64,000 nucleotides of DNA from positions 50,665,501-50,729,500 of the forward strand of contig CP136893.1 in NCBI GenBank assembly GCA_034359265.1. The letters are read 5' to 3'. The notes under the pieces were generated by a model. The model ran no database searches. It was not told the DNA's origin and saw only the letters and a program-made list of their open reading frames with translations. Each line of letters begins with the position of its first letter. Position 1 is the first letter of the stretch. Positions 12,501-25,434 of this stretch are shown here, one piece after another. The DNA comes from Canna indica (taxonomy: Eukaryota; Streptophyta; Magnoliopsida; Zingiberales; Cannaceae). A program made the translations under genes and the position numbers.

Positions 12501-12960
12501 CAGACTAATGCAAAGAATTGCACGATTTTTCGAATAGAATCTTGAACGAAGCCGACTGATTGAACTTCGGGGTATCGGCTCGAAACGTCCAGAAATTGGA
12601 GTCCCGAGCGACTCCAGAACGTTCACTGTGATGGGAGAAGTTGTTAATCGAGTTATTTTTTACAGACTAATGCAAAGAATTGCACGATTTTTCGAATAGA
12701 ATCTTGAACGAAGCCGACTGATTGAACTTCGGGGTATCGGCTCGAAACGCCCAGAAATCTGTGTCCCGAGCCACTCCAGAACATTCACTGTGATGGAAGA
12801 AGTTGTTAATCGAGTTATTTTTTACAGACTAATGCAAAGAATTGCACGATTTTTCGAATAGAATCTTGAACGAAGCCGACTGATTGAACTTCAGTGTATC
12901 GGCTCGAAACGTCCAGAAATTTGAGTCTCGAGCGACTCCAGAACGTTCACTGTGATGGGA
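9559..12960 (+). repeat. Complete 21-monomer higher-order repeat (3,402 bp), family 1 type copy
   Basis: The monomer order is J-K-B-C-D-E-F-G-A-M-C-D'-L-H-I-N-E-E-M-H-I, and the next J starts at 12,961. This is the simplest form that explains the later, rearranged copies, so it is taken as the reference unit of family 1. All 21 monomers are exactly 162 bp. The two E units are adjacent (12,151 and 12,313). The two H-I pairs (11,665 and 12,637) can be told apart because the second I carries GAGTCTCGAG. Confidence 0.9.
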
Positions 12961-14580
12961 GAAGTTGTTAATCGAGTTATTTTTTACAGACTAATGCAAA
13001 GAATTGCACGATTTTTCGAATAGAATCTTAAACAAAGCCGACTGATTGAACTTCGGGGTATCGGCTAGAAAAGCCCAGCAATCTGAGTCCCGAGCGACTC
13101 TAGAACTTTCACTGTGATGGGAGAAGTTGTTAATCGAGTTATTTTTTACAGACTAATGCAAAGAATTGCACGATTTTTCGAATAGAATCTTGAACGAAGC
13201 CGACTGATTGAACTTCAGTGTATCGGCTCGAAACGTCCAGAAATTTGAGTCCCGAGCGACTCCAGATCGTTCACTGTGATGGGAGAAGTTGTTAATCGAG
13301 TTATTTTTTACAGACTAATGCAAAGAATTGCACGATTTTTCGAATAGAATCTTGAACGAAGCCGACTGATTGAACTTCGGGGAATCGGCTCGAAACGCCC
13401 AGAAATCTGAGTCCCGAGCGACTCCAGAATATTCACTGTGATGGGAGAAGTTGTTAATCGAGTTATTTTTTACAGACTAATGCAAAGAATTGCACGATTT
13501 TTCGAATAGAATCTTGAACGAAGCCGACTGATTGAACTTCGGGGTATCGGCTCGAAACGCCCAGAAATCTGAGTCCCGAGCGACTCCAGAACTTTCACTG
13601 TGATGGGAGAAGTTGTTAATCGAGTTATTTTTTACAGACTAATGCAAAGAATTGCACGATTTTTCGAATAGAATCTTGAACGAAGCCGACTGATTGAACT
13701 TCGGGGTATCGGCTCGAAACGCCCAGAAATCTGTGTCCCGAGCCACTCCAGAACATTCACTGTGATGGAAGAAGTTGTTAATCGAGTTATTTTTTACAGA
13801 CTAATGCAAAGAATTGCACGATTTTTCGAATAGAATCTTGAACGAAGCCGACTGATTGAACTTCAGTGTATCGGCTCGAAACGTCCAGAAATTTGAGTCC
13901 CGAGCGACTCCAGAACGTTCACTGTGATGGGAGAAGTTGTTAATCGAGTTATTTTTTACAGACTAATGCAAAGAATTGCACGATTTTTCGAATAGAATCT
14001 TGAACGAAGCCGACTGATTGAACTTCGGGGTATCGGCTCGAAACGCCCAGAAATCTGAGTCCCGAGCGACTCCAGAATATTCACTGTGATGGGAGAAGTT
14101 GTTAATCGAGTTATTTTTTACAGACTAATGCAAAGAATTGCACGATTTTTCGAATAGAATCTTGAACGAAGCCGACTGATTGAACTTCGGGGTATCGGCT
14201 CGAAACGCCCAGAAATCTGAGTCCCGAGCGACTCCAGAACTTTCACTGTGATGGGAGAAGTTGTTAATCGAGTTATTTTTTACAGACTAATGCAAAGAAT
14301 TGCACGATTTTTCGAATAGAATCTTGAACGAAGCCGACTGATTGAACTTCGGGGTATCGGCTCGAAACGCCCAGAAATCTGTGTCCCGAGCCACTCCAGA
14401 ACATTCACTGTGATGGAAGAAGTTGTTAATCGAGTTATTTTTTACAGACTAATGCAAAGAATTGCACGATTTTTCGAATAGAATCTTGAACGAAGCCGAC
14501 TGATTGAACTTCAGTGTATCGGCTCGAAACGTCCAGAAATTTGAGTCTCGAGCGACTCCAGAACGTTCACTGTGATGGGA
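12961..14580 (+). repeat. Shortened family 1 unit (10 monomers, 1,620 bp)
   Basis: The order is J-C-D'-L-H-I-D-L-H-I. Against the 21-monomer reference, J is joined straight to the second C, so K-B-C-D-E-F-G-A-M are missing. The N-E-E-M stretch is replaced by D-L. Every monomer is still 162 bp, as expected from in-register unequal crossing-over. The same J-to-C junction recurs at 19,603. Confidence 0.82.
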
Positions 14581-17500
14581 GAAGTTGTTAATCGAGTTAT
14601 TTTTTACAGACTAATGCAAAGAATTGCACGATTTTTCGAATAGAATCTTAAACAAAGCCGACTGATTGAACTTCGGGGTATCGGCTAGAAAAGCCCAGCA
14701 ATCTGAGTCCCGAGCGACTCTAGAACTTTCACTGTGATGGGAGAAGTTGTTAATCGAGTTATTTTTTACAGACTAATGCAAAGAATTGCACGATTTTTCG
14801 AATAGAATCTTGAACGAAACCGACTGATTGAACTTCGGGGTATCGGCTCGAAACGCCCAGAAATCTGAGTCCCGAGCGACTCCAGAACATTCACTGTGAT
14901 GGGAGAAGTTGTTAATCGAGTTATTTTTTACAGACTAATGCAAAGAATTGCACGATTTTTCGAATAGAATCTTGAACGAAGCCGACTGATTGAACTTCGG
15001 GGTATCGGGTCGAAACGTCCAGAAATTTGAGTCCCGAGCGACTCCAGAACGTTCACTGTGATGGGAGAAGTTGTTAATCGAGTTATTTTTTACAGACTAA
15101 TGCAAAGAATTGCACGATTTTTCGAATAGAATCTTGAACGAAGCCGACTGATTGAACTTCAGTGTATCGGCTCGAAACGTCCAGAAATTTGAGTCCCGAG
15201 CGACTCCAGATCGTTCACTGTGATGGGAGAAGTTGTTAATCGAGTTATTTTTTACAGACTAATGCAAAGAATTGCACGATTTTTCGAATAGAATCTTGAA
15301 CGAAGCCGACTGATTGAACTTCGGGGTATCGGCTCGAAACGCCCAGAAATCTGAGTCCCGAGCGACTCCAGAATATTCACTGTGATGGGAGAAGTTGTTA
15401 ATCGAGTTATTTTTTACAGACTAATGCAAAGAATTGCACGATTTTTCGAATAGAATCTTGAACGAAGCTGACTGATTGAACTTCTGTGTATCGGCTCGAA
15501 ACGTCCAGAAATTTGAGTCCCGAGCGACTCCAGAACGTTCACTGTGATGGGAGAAGTTGTTAATCGAGTTATTTTTTACAGACTAATGCAAAGAATTGCA
15601 CAATTTTTCGAATAGAATCTTGAACAAAGCTGACTGATTGAACTTTTGTGTATCGGCTCGAAACGTCCAGAAATTTGAGTCCCGAGCGACTCCAGAACGT
15701 TCACTGTGATGGGAGAAGTTGTTAATCGAGTTATTTTTTACAGACTAATGCAAAGAATTGCACGATTTTTCGAATAGAATCTTGAACGAAGCCGACTGAT
15801 TGAACTTCGGGGTATCGGCTCAAAACGTCCAGAAATTTGAGTCCCGAGCGACTCCAGAACGTTCACTGTGATGGGAGAAGTTGTTAATCGAGTTATTTTT
15901 TACAGACTAATGCAAAGAATTGCACGATTTTTCTAATAGAATCTTGAACGAAGCCGACTGATTGAACTTCGGGGTATCGGCTCGAAACGCCCAGAAATCT
16001 GAGTCCCGAGCGACTCCAGAACATTCACTGTGATGGGAGAAGTTGTTAATCGAGTTATTTTTTACAGACTAATGCAAAGAATTGCACGATTTTTCGAATA
16101 GAATCTTGAACGAAGCCGACTGATTGAACTTCGGGGTATCGGCTCGAAACGTCCAGAAATTTGAGTCCCGAGCGACTCCAGAACGTTCACTGTGATGGGA
16201 GAAGTTGTTAATCGAGTTATTTTTTACAGACTAATGCAAAGAATTGCACGATTTTTCGAATAGAATCTTGAACGAAGCCGACTGATTGAACTTCGGGGTA
16301 TCGGGTCGAAACGTCCAGAAATTTGAGTCCCGAGCGACTCCAGAACGTTCACTGTGATGGGAGAAGTTGTTAATCGAGTTATTTTTTACAGACTAATGCA
16401 AAGAATTGCACGATTTTTCGAATAGAATCTTGAACGAAGCCGACTGATTGAACTTCAGTGTATCGGCTCGAAACGTCCAGAAATTTGAGTCCCGAGCGAC
16501 TCCAGAACGTTCACTGTGATGGGAGAAGTTGTTAATCGAGTTATTTTTTACAGACTAATGCAAAGAATTGCACGATTTTTCGAATAGAATCTTGAACGAA
16601 GCCGACTGATTGAACTTCGGGGTATCGGGTCGAAACGTCCAGAAATTTGAGTCCCGAGCGACTCCAGAACGTTCACTGTGATGGGAGAAGTTGTTAATCG
16701 AGTTATTTTTTACAGACTAATGCAAAGAATTGCACGATTTTTCGAATAGAATCTTGAACGAAGCCGACTGATTGAACTTCAGTGTATCGGCTCGAAACGT
16801 CCAGAAATTTGAGTCCCGAGCGACTCCAGATCGTTCACTGTGATGGGAGAAGTTGTTAATCGAGTTATTTTTTACAGACTAATGCAAAGAATTGCACGAT
16901 TTTTCGAATAGAATCTTGAACGAAGCCGACTGATTGAACTTCGGGGTATCGGCTCGAAACGCCCAGAAATCTGAGTCCCGAGCGACTCCAGAATATTCAC
17001 TGTGATGGGAGAAGTTGTTAATCGAGTTATTTTTTACAGACTAATGCAAAGAATTGCACGATTTTTCGAATAGAATCTTGAACGAAGCTGACTGATTGAA
17101 CTTCTGTGTATCGGCTCGAAACGTCCAGAAATTTGAGTCCCGAGCGACTCCAGAACGTTCACTGTGATGGGAGAAGTTGTTAATCGAGTTATTTTTTACA
17201 GACTAATGCAAAGAATTGCACAATTTTTCGAATAGAATCTTGAACAAAGCTGACTGATTGAACTTTTGTGTATCGGCTCGAAACGTCCAGAAATTTGAGT
17301 CCCGAGCGACTCCAGAACGTTCACTGTGATGGGAGAAGTTGTTAATCGAGTTATTTTTTACAGACTAATGCAAAGAATTGCACGATTTTTCGAATAGAAT
17401 CTTGAACGAAGCCGACTGATTGAACTTCGGGGTATCGTCTCAAAACGTCCAGAAATTTGAGTCCCGAGCGACTCCAGAACGTTCACTGTGATGGGAGAAG

Positions 17501-19602
17501 TTGTTAATCGAGTTATTTTTTACAGACTAATGCAAAGAATTGCACGATTTTTCGAATAGAATCTTGAACGAAGCCGACTGATTGAACTTCGGGGTATCGG
17601 CTCGAAACGCCCAGAAATCTGAGTCCCGAGCGACTCCAGAACATTCACTGTGATGGGAGAAGTTGTTAATCGAGTTATTTTTTACAGACTAATGCAAAGA
17701 ATTGCACGATTTTTCGAATAGAATCTTGAACGAAGCCGACTGATTGAACTTCGGGGTATCGGCTCGAAACGTCCAGAAATTTGAGTCCCGAGCGACTCCA
17801 GAACGTTCACTGTGATGGGAGAAGTTGTTAATCGAGTTATTTTTTACAGACTAATGCAAAGAATTGCACGATTTTTCGAATAGAATCTTGAACGAAGCCG
17901 ACTGATTGAACTTCAGTGTATCGGCTCGAAACGTCCAGAAATTTGAGTCCCGAGCGACTCCAGATCGTTCACTGTGATGGGAGAAGTTGTTAATCGAGTT
18001 ATTTTTTACAGACTAATGCAAAGAATTGCACGATTTTTCGAATAGAATCTTGAACGAAGCCGACTGATTGAACTTCGGGGAATCGGCTCGAAACGCCCAG
18101 AAATCTGAGTCCCGAGCGACTCCAGAATATTCACTGTGATGGGAGAAGTTGTTAATCGAGTTATTTTTTACAGACTAATGCAAAGAATTGCACGATTTTT
18201 CGAATAGAATCTTGAACGAAGCCGACTGATTGAACTTCGGGGTATCGGCTCGAAACGCCCAGAAATCTGAGTCCCGAGCGACTCCAGAACTTTCACTGTG
18301 ATGGGAGAAGTTGTTAATCGAGTTATTTTTTACAGACTAATGCAAAGAATTGCACGATTTTTCGAATAGAATCTTGAACGAAGCCGACTGATTGAACTTC
18401 GGGGTATCGGCTCGAAACGCCCAGAAATCTGTGTCCCGAGCCACTCCAGAACATTCACTGTGATGGAAGAAGTTGTTAATCGAGTTATTTTTTACAGACT
18501 AATGCAAAGAATTGCACGATTTTTCGAATAGAATCTTGAACGAAGCCGACTGATTGAACATCAGTGTATCGGCTCGAAACGTCCAGAAATTTGAGTCCCG
18601 AGCGACTCCAGAACGTTCACTGTGATGGGAGAAGTTGTTAATCGAGTTATTTTTTACAGACTAATGCAAAGAATTGCACGATTTTTCGAATAGAATCTTG
18701 AACGAAGCCGACTGATTGAACTTCAGTGTATCGGCTCGAAACGCCCAGAAATTTGAGTCCCGAGCGACTCCAGAACATTCACTGTGATGGGAGAAGTTGT
18801 TAATCGAGTTATTTTTTACAGACTAATGCAAAGAATTGCACGATTTTTCGAATAGAATCTTGAACGAAGCTGACTGATTGAACTTCTGTGTATCGGCTCG
18901 AAACGTCCAGAAATTTGAGTCCCGAGCGACTCCAGAACGTTCACTGTGATGGGAGAAGTTGTTAATCGAGTTATTTTTTACAGACTAATGCAAAGAATTG
19001 CACGATTTTTCGAATAGAATCTTGAACGAAGCTGACTGATTGAACTTCTGTGTATCGGCTCGAAACGTCCAGAAATTTGAGTCCCGAGCGACTCCAGAAC
19101 GTTCACTGTGATGGGAGAAGTTGTTAATCGAGTTATTTTTTACAGACTAATGCAAAGAATTGCACGATTTTTCGAATAGAATCTTGAACGAAGCCGACTG
19201 ATTGAACTTCGGGGTATCGGCTCGAAACGTCCAGAAATTTGAGTCCCGAGCGACTCCAGAACGTTCACTGTGATGGGAGAAGTTGTTAATCGAGTTATTT
19301 TTTACAGACTAATGCAAAGAATTGCACGATTTTTCGAATAGAATCTTGAACGAAGCCGACTGATTGAACTTCGGGGTATCGGCTCGAAACGCCCAGAAAT
19401 CTGTGTCCCGAGCCACTCCAGAACATTCACTGTGATGGAAGAAGTTGTTAATCGAGTTATTTTTTACAGACTAATGCAAAGAATTGCACGATTTTTCGAA
19501 TAGAATCTTGAACGAAGCCGACTGATTGAACTTCAGTGTATCGGCTCGAAACGTCCAGAAATTTGAGTCTCGAGCGACTCCAGAACGTTCACTGTGATGG
19601 GA
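14581..19602 (+). repeat. Expanded family 1 unit (31 monomers, 5,022 bp)
   Basis: The order is J-K-B-C-D-E-F-G-A-M, then an extra B-I-B-C-D-E-F-G-A-M, then C-D'-L-H-I-N-E-E-M-H-I. Removing the ten extra monomers (16,201-17,820) restores the 21-monomer order exactly. Private changes distinguish the two halves: TTCTAATAG in the first A (15,877), ATCGTCTCAAAACG in the second G (17,335), and GAACATCAG in the I at 18,469. Confidence 0.87.
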
Positions 19603-21546
19603 GAAGTTGTTAATCGAGTTATTTTTTACAGACTAATGCAAAGAATTGCACGATTTTTCGAATAGAATCTTAAACAAAGCCGACTGATTGAACTTCGGGG
19701 TATCGGCTAGAAAAGCCCAGCAATCTGAGTCCCGAGCGACTCTAGAACTTTCACTGTGATGGGAGAAGTTGTTAATCGAGTTATTTTTTACAGACTAATG
19801 CAAAGAATTGCACGATTTTTCGAATAGAATCTTGAACGAAGCCGACTGATTGAACTTCAGTGTATCGGCTCGAAACGTCCAGAAATTTGAGTCCCGAGCG
19901 ACTCCAGATCGTTCACTGTGATGGGAGAAGTTGTTAATCGAGTTATTTTTTACAGACTAATGCAAAGAATTGCACGATTTTTCGAATAGAATCTTGAACG
20001 AAGCCGACTGATTGAACTTCGGGGAATCGGCTCGAAACGCCCAGAAATCTGAGTCCCGAGCGACTCCAGAATATTCACTGTGATGGGAGAAGTTGTTAAT
20101 CGAGTTATTTTTTACAGACTAATGCAAAGAATTGCACGATTTTTCGAATAGAATCTTGAACGAAGCCGACTGATTGAACTTCTGGGTATCGGCTCGAAAC
20201 GCCCAGAAATCTGAGTCCCGAGCGACTCCAGAACTTTCACTGTGATGGGAGAAGTTGTTAATCGAGTTATTTTTTACAGACTAATGCAAAGAATTGCACG
20301 ATTTTTCGAATAGAATCTTGAACGAAGCCGACTGATTGAACTTCGGGGTATCGGCTCGAAACGCCCAGAAATCTGTGTCCCGAGCCACTCCAGAACATTC
20401 ACTGTGATGGAAGAAGTTGTTAATCGAGTTATTTTTTACAGACTAATGCAAAGAATTGCACGATTTTTCGAATAGAATCTTGAACGAAGCCGACTGATTG
20501 AACTTCAGTGTATCGGCTCGAAACGTCCAGAAATTTGAGTCCCGAGCGACTCCAGAACGTTCACTGTGATGGGAGAAGTTGTTAATCGAGTTATTTTTTA
20601 CAGACTAATGCAAAGAATTGCACGATTTTTCGAATAGAATCTTGAACGAAGCCGACTGATTGAACTTCAGTGTATCGGCTCGAAACGCCCAGAAATTTGA
20701 GTCCCGAGCGACTCCAGAACATTCACTGTGATGGGAGAAGTTGTTAATCGAGTTATTTTTTACAGACTAATGCAAAGAATTGCACGATTTTTCGAATAGA
20801 ATCTTGAACGAAGCTGACTGATTGAACTTCTGTGTATCGGCTCGAAACGTCCAGAAATTTGAGTCCCGAGCGACTCCAGAACGTTCACTGTGATGGGAGA
20901 AGTTGTTAATCGAGTTATTTTTTACAGACTAATGCAAAGAATTGCACGATTTTTCGAATAGAATCTTGAACGAAGCTGACTGATTGAACTTCTGTGTATC
21001 GGCTCGAAACGTCCAGAAATTTGAGTCCCGAGCGACTCCAGAACGTTCACTGTGATGGGAGAAGTTGTTAATCGAGTTATTTTTTACAGACTAATGCAAA
21101 GAATTGCACGATTTTTCGAATAGAATCTTGAACGAAGCCGACTGATTGAACTTCGGGGTATCGGCTCGAAACGTCCAGAAATTTGAGTCCCGAGCGACTC
21201 CAGAACGTTCACTGTGATGGGAGAAGTTGTTAATCGAGTTATTTTTTACAGACTAATGCAAAGAATTGCACGATTTTTCGAATAGAATCTTGAACGAAGC
21301 CGACTGATTGAACTTCGGGGTATCGGCTCGAAACGCCCAGAAATCTGTGTCCCGAGCCACTCCAGAACATTCACTGTGATGGAAGAAGTTGTTAATCGAG
21401 TTATTTTTTACAGACTAATGCAAAGAATTGCACGATTTTTCGAATAGAATCTTGAACGAAGCCGACTGATTGAACTTCAGTGTATCGGCTCGAAACGTCC
21501 AGAAATTTGAGTCTCGAGCGACTCCAGAACGTTCACTGTGATGGGA
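19603..21546 (+). repeat. Shortened family 1 unit (12 monomers, 1,944 bp)
   Basis: The order is J-C-D'-L-H-I-N-E-E-M-H-I. It matches the second half of the 21-monomer unit fused to a J start, with the same J-to-C junction as at 12,961. The shared junction suggests the two copies descend from one deletion event rather than two independent ones. The L at 20,089 has a private CTTCTGGGTATC change. Confidence 0.85.
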
Positions 21547-24500
21547 GAAGTTGTTAATCGAGTTATTTTTTACAGACTAATGCAAAGAATTGCACGATTT
21601 TTCGAATAGAATCTTGAACGAAGCTGACTGATTGAACTTCTGTGTATCGGCTCGAAACGTCCAGAAATTTGAGTCCCGAGCGACTCCAGAACGTTCACTG
21701 TGATGGGAGAAGTTGTTAATCGAGTTATTTTTTACAGACTAATGCAAAGAATTGCACGATTTTTCGAATAGAATCTTGAACGAAGCCGACTGATTGAACT
21801 TCAGTGTATCGGCTCGAAACGCCCAGAAATTTGAGTCCCGAGCGACTCCAGAACATTCACTGTGATGGGAGAAGTTGTTAATCGAGTTATTTTTTACAGA
21901 CTAATGCAAAGAATTGCACGATTTTTCGAATAGAATCTTGAACGAAGCCGACTGATTGAACTTCAGTGTATCGGCTCGAAACGCCCAGAAATTTGAGTCC
22001 CGAGCGACTCCAGAACATTCACTGTGATGGGAGAAGTTGTTAATCGAGTTATTTTTTACAGACTAATGCAAAGAATTGCACGATTTTTCGAATAGAATCT
22101 TGAACGAAGCTGACTGATTGAACTTCTGTGTATCGGCTCGAAACGTCCAGAAATTTGAGTCCCGAGCGACTCCAGAACGTTCACTGTGATGGGAGAAGTT
22201 GTTAATCGAGTTATTTTTTACAGACTAATGCAAAGAATTGCACGATTTTTCGAATAGAATCTTGAACGAAGCTGACTGATTGAACTTCTGTGTATCGGCT
22301 CGAAACGTCCAGAAATTTGAGTCCCGAGCGACTCCAGAACGTTCACTGTGATGGGAGAAGTTGTTAATCGAGTTATTTTTTACAGACTAATGCAAAGAAT
22401 TGCACGATTTTTCGAATAGAATCTTGAACGAAGCCGACTGATTGAACTTCGGGGTATCGGCTCGAAACGTCCAGAAATTTGAGTCCCGAGCGACTCCAGA
22501 ACGTTCACTGTGATGGGAGAAGTTGTTAATCGAGTTATTTTTTACAGACTAATGCAAAGAATTGCACGATTTTTCGAATAGAATCTTGAACGAAGCCGAC
22601 TGATTGAACTTCGGGGTATCGGCTCGAAACGCCCAGAAATCTGTGTCCCGAGCCACTCCAGAACATTCACTGTGATGGAAGAAGTTGTTAATCGAGTTAT
22701 TTTTTACAGACTAATGCAAAGAATTGCACGATTTTTCGAATAGAATCTTGAACGAAGCCGACTGATTGAACTTCAGTGTATCGGCTCGAAACGTCCAGAA
22801 ATTTGAGTCTCGAGCGACTCCAGAACGTTCACTGTGATGGGAGAAGTTGTTAATCGAGTTATTTTTTACAGACTAATGCAAAGAATTGCACGATTTTTCG
22901 AATAGAATCTTGAACGAAGCTGACTGATTGAACTTCTGTGTATCGGCTCGAAACGTCCAGAAATTTGAGTCCCGAGCGACTCCAGAACGTTCACTGTGAT
23001 GGGAGAAGTTGTTAATCGAGTTATTTTTTACAGACTAATGCAAAGAATTGCACGATTTTTCGAATAGAATCTTGAACGAAGCCGACTGATTGAACTTCGG
23101 GGTATCGGCTCGAAACGTCCAGAAATTTGAGTCCCGAGCGACTCCAGAACGTTCACTGTGATGGGAGAAGTTGTTAATCGAGTTATTTTTTACAGACTAA
23201 TGCAAAGAATTGCACGATTTTTCGAATAGAATCTTGAACGAAGCCGACTGATTGAACTTCGGGGTATCGGCTCGAAACGCCCAGAAATCTGTGTCCCGAG
23301 CCACTCCAGAACATTCACTGTGATGGAAGAAGTTGTTAATCGAGTTATTTTTTACAGACTAATGCAAAGAATTGCACGATTTTTCGAATAGAATCTTGAA
23401 CGAAGCCGACTGATTGAACTTCAGTGTATCGGCTCGAAACGTCCAGAAATTTGAGTCTCGAGCGACTCCAGAACGTTCACTGTGATGGGAGAAGTTGTTA
23501 ATCGAGTTATTTTTTACAGACTAATGCAAAGAATTGCACGATTTTTCGAATAGAATCTTGAACGAAGCCGACTGATTGAACTTCGGGGTATCGGCTCGAA
23601 ACGCCCAGAAATCTGTGTCCCGAGCCACTCCAGAACATTCACTGTGATGGAAGAAGTTGTTAATCGAGTTATTTTTTACAGACTAATGCAAAGAATTGCA
23701 CGATTTTTCGAATAGAATCTTGAACGAAGCCGACTGATTGAACTTCAGTGTATCGGCTCGAAACGTCCAGAAATTTGAGTCTCGAGCGACTCCAGAACGT
23801 TCACTGTGATGGGAGAAGTTGTTAATCGAGTTATTTTTTACAGACTAATGCAAAGAATTGCACGATTTTTCGAATAGAATCTTGAACGAAGCTGACTGAT
23901 TGAACTTCTGTGTATCGGCTCGAAACGTCCAGAAATTTGAGTCCCGAGCGACTCCAGAACGTTCACTGTGATGGGAGAAGTTGTTAATCGAGTTATTTTT
24001 TACAGACTAATGCAAAGAATTGCACGATTTTTCGAATAGAATCTTGAACGAAGCCGACTGATTGAACTTCGGGGTATCGGCTCGAAACGTCCAGAAATTT
24101 GAGTCCCGAGCGACTCCAGAACGTTCACTGTGATGGGAGAAGTTGTTAATCGAGTTATTTTTTACAGACTAATGCAAAGAATTGCACGATTTTTCGAATA
24201 GAATCTTGAACGAAGCCGACTGATTGAACTTCGGGGTATCGGCTCGAAACGCCCAGAAATCTGTGTCCCGAGCCACTCCAGAACATTCACTGTGATGGAA
24301 GAAGTTGTTAATCGAGTTATTTTTTACAGACTAATGCAAAGAATTGCACGATTTTTCGAATAGAATCTTGAACGAAGCCGACTGATTGAACTTCAGTGTA
24401 TCGGCTCGAAACGTCCAGAAATTTGAGTCTCGAGCGACTCCAGAACGTTCACTGTGATGGGAGAAGTTGTTAATCGAGTTATTTTTTACAGACTAATGCA

Positions 24501-25434
24501 AAGAATTGCACGATTTTTCGAATAGAATCTTGAACGAAGCCGACTGATTGAACTTCGGGGTATCGGCTCGAAACGCCCAGAAATCTGTGTCCCGAGCCAC
24601 TCCAGAACATTCACTGTGATGGAAGAAGTTGTTAATCGAGTTATTTTTTACAGACTAATGCAAAGAATTGCACGATTTTTCGAATAGAATCTTGAACGAA
24701 GCCGACTGATTGAACTTCAGTGTATCGGCTCGAAACGTCCAGAAATTTGAGTCTCGAGCGACTCCAGAACGTTCACTGTGATGGGAGAAGTTGTTAATCG
24801 AGTTATTTTTTACAGACTAATGCAAAGAATTGCACGATTTTTCGAATAGAATCTTGAACGAAGCTGACTGATTGAACTTCTGTGTATCGGCTCGAAACGT
24901 CCAGAAATTTGAGTCCCGAGCGACTCCAGAACGTTCACTGTGATGGGAGAAGTTGTTAATCGAGTTATTTTTTACAGACTAATGCAAAGAATTGCACGAT
25001 TTTTCGAATAGAATCTTGAACGAAGCCGACTGATTGAACTTCGGGGTATCGGCTCGAAACGTCCAGAAATTTGAGTCCCGAGCGACTCCAGAACGTTCAC
25101 TGTGATGGGAGAAGTTGTTAATCGAGTTATTTTTTACAGACTAATGCAAAGAATTGCACGATTTTTCGAATAGAATCTTGAACGAAGCCGACTGATTGAA
25201 CTTCGGGGTATCGGCTCGAAACGCCCAGAAATCTGTGTCCCGAGCCACTCCAGAACATTCACTGTGATGGAAGAAGTTGTTAATCGAGTTATTTTTTACA
25301 GACTAATGCAAAGAATTGCACGATTTTTCGAATAGAATCTTGAACGAAGCCGACTGATTGAACTTCAGTGTATCGGCTCGAAACGTCCAGAAATTTGAGT
25401 CTCGAGCGACTCCAGAACGTTCACTGTGATGGGA
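21547..25434 (+). repeat. Local expansion of E, M, H, I monomers, including a 6-monomer repeat
   Basis: The order is E-N-N-E-E-M-H-I, then E-M-H-I-H-I (22,843-23,814), E-M-H-I-H-I (23,815-24,786), and E-M-H-I (24,787-25,434) before the next J. The 6-monomer period is 972 bp. Only classes from the right end of the 21-monomer unit take part; J, K, B, C, D, F, G, A and L are absent. Every I here carries the GAGTCTCGAG marker. This looks like a recent amplification hotspot inside the array. Confidence 0.87.
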
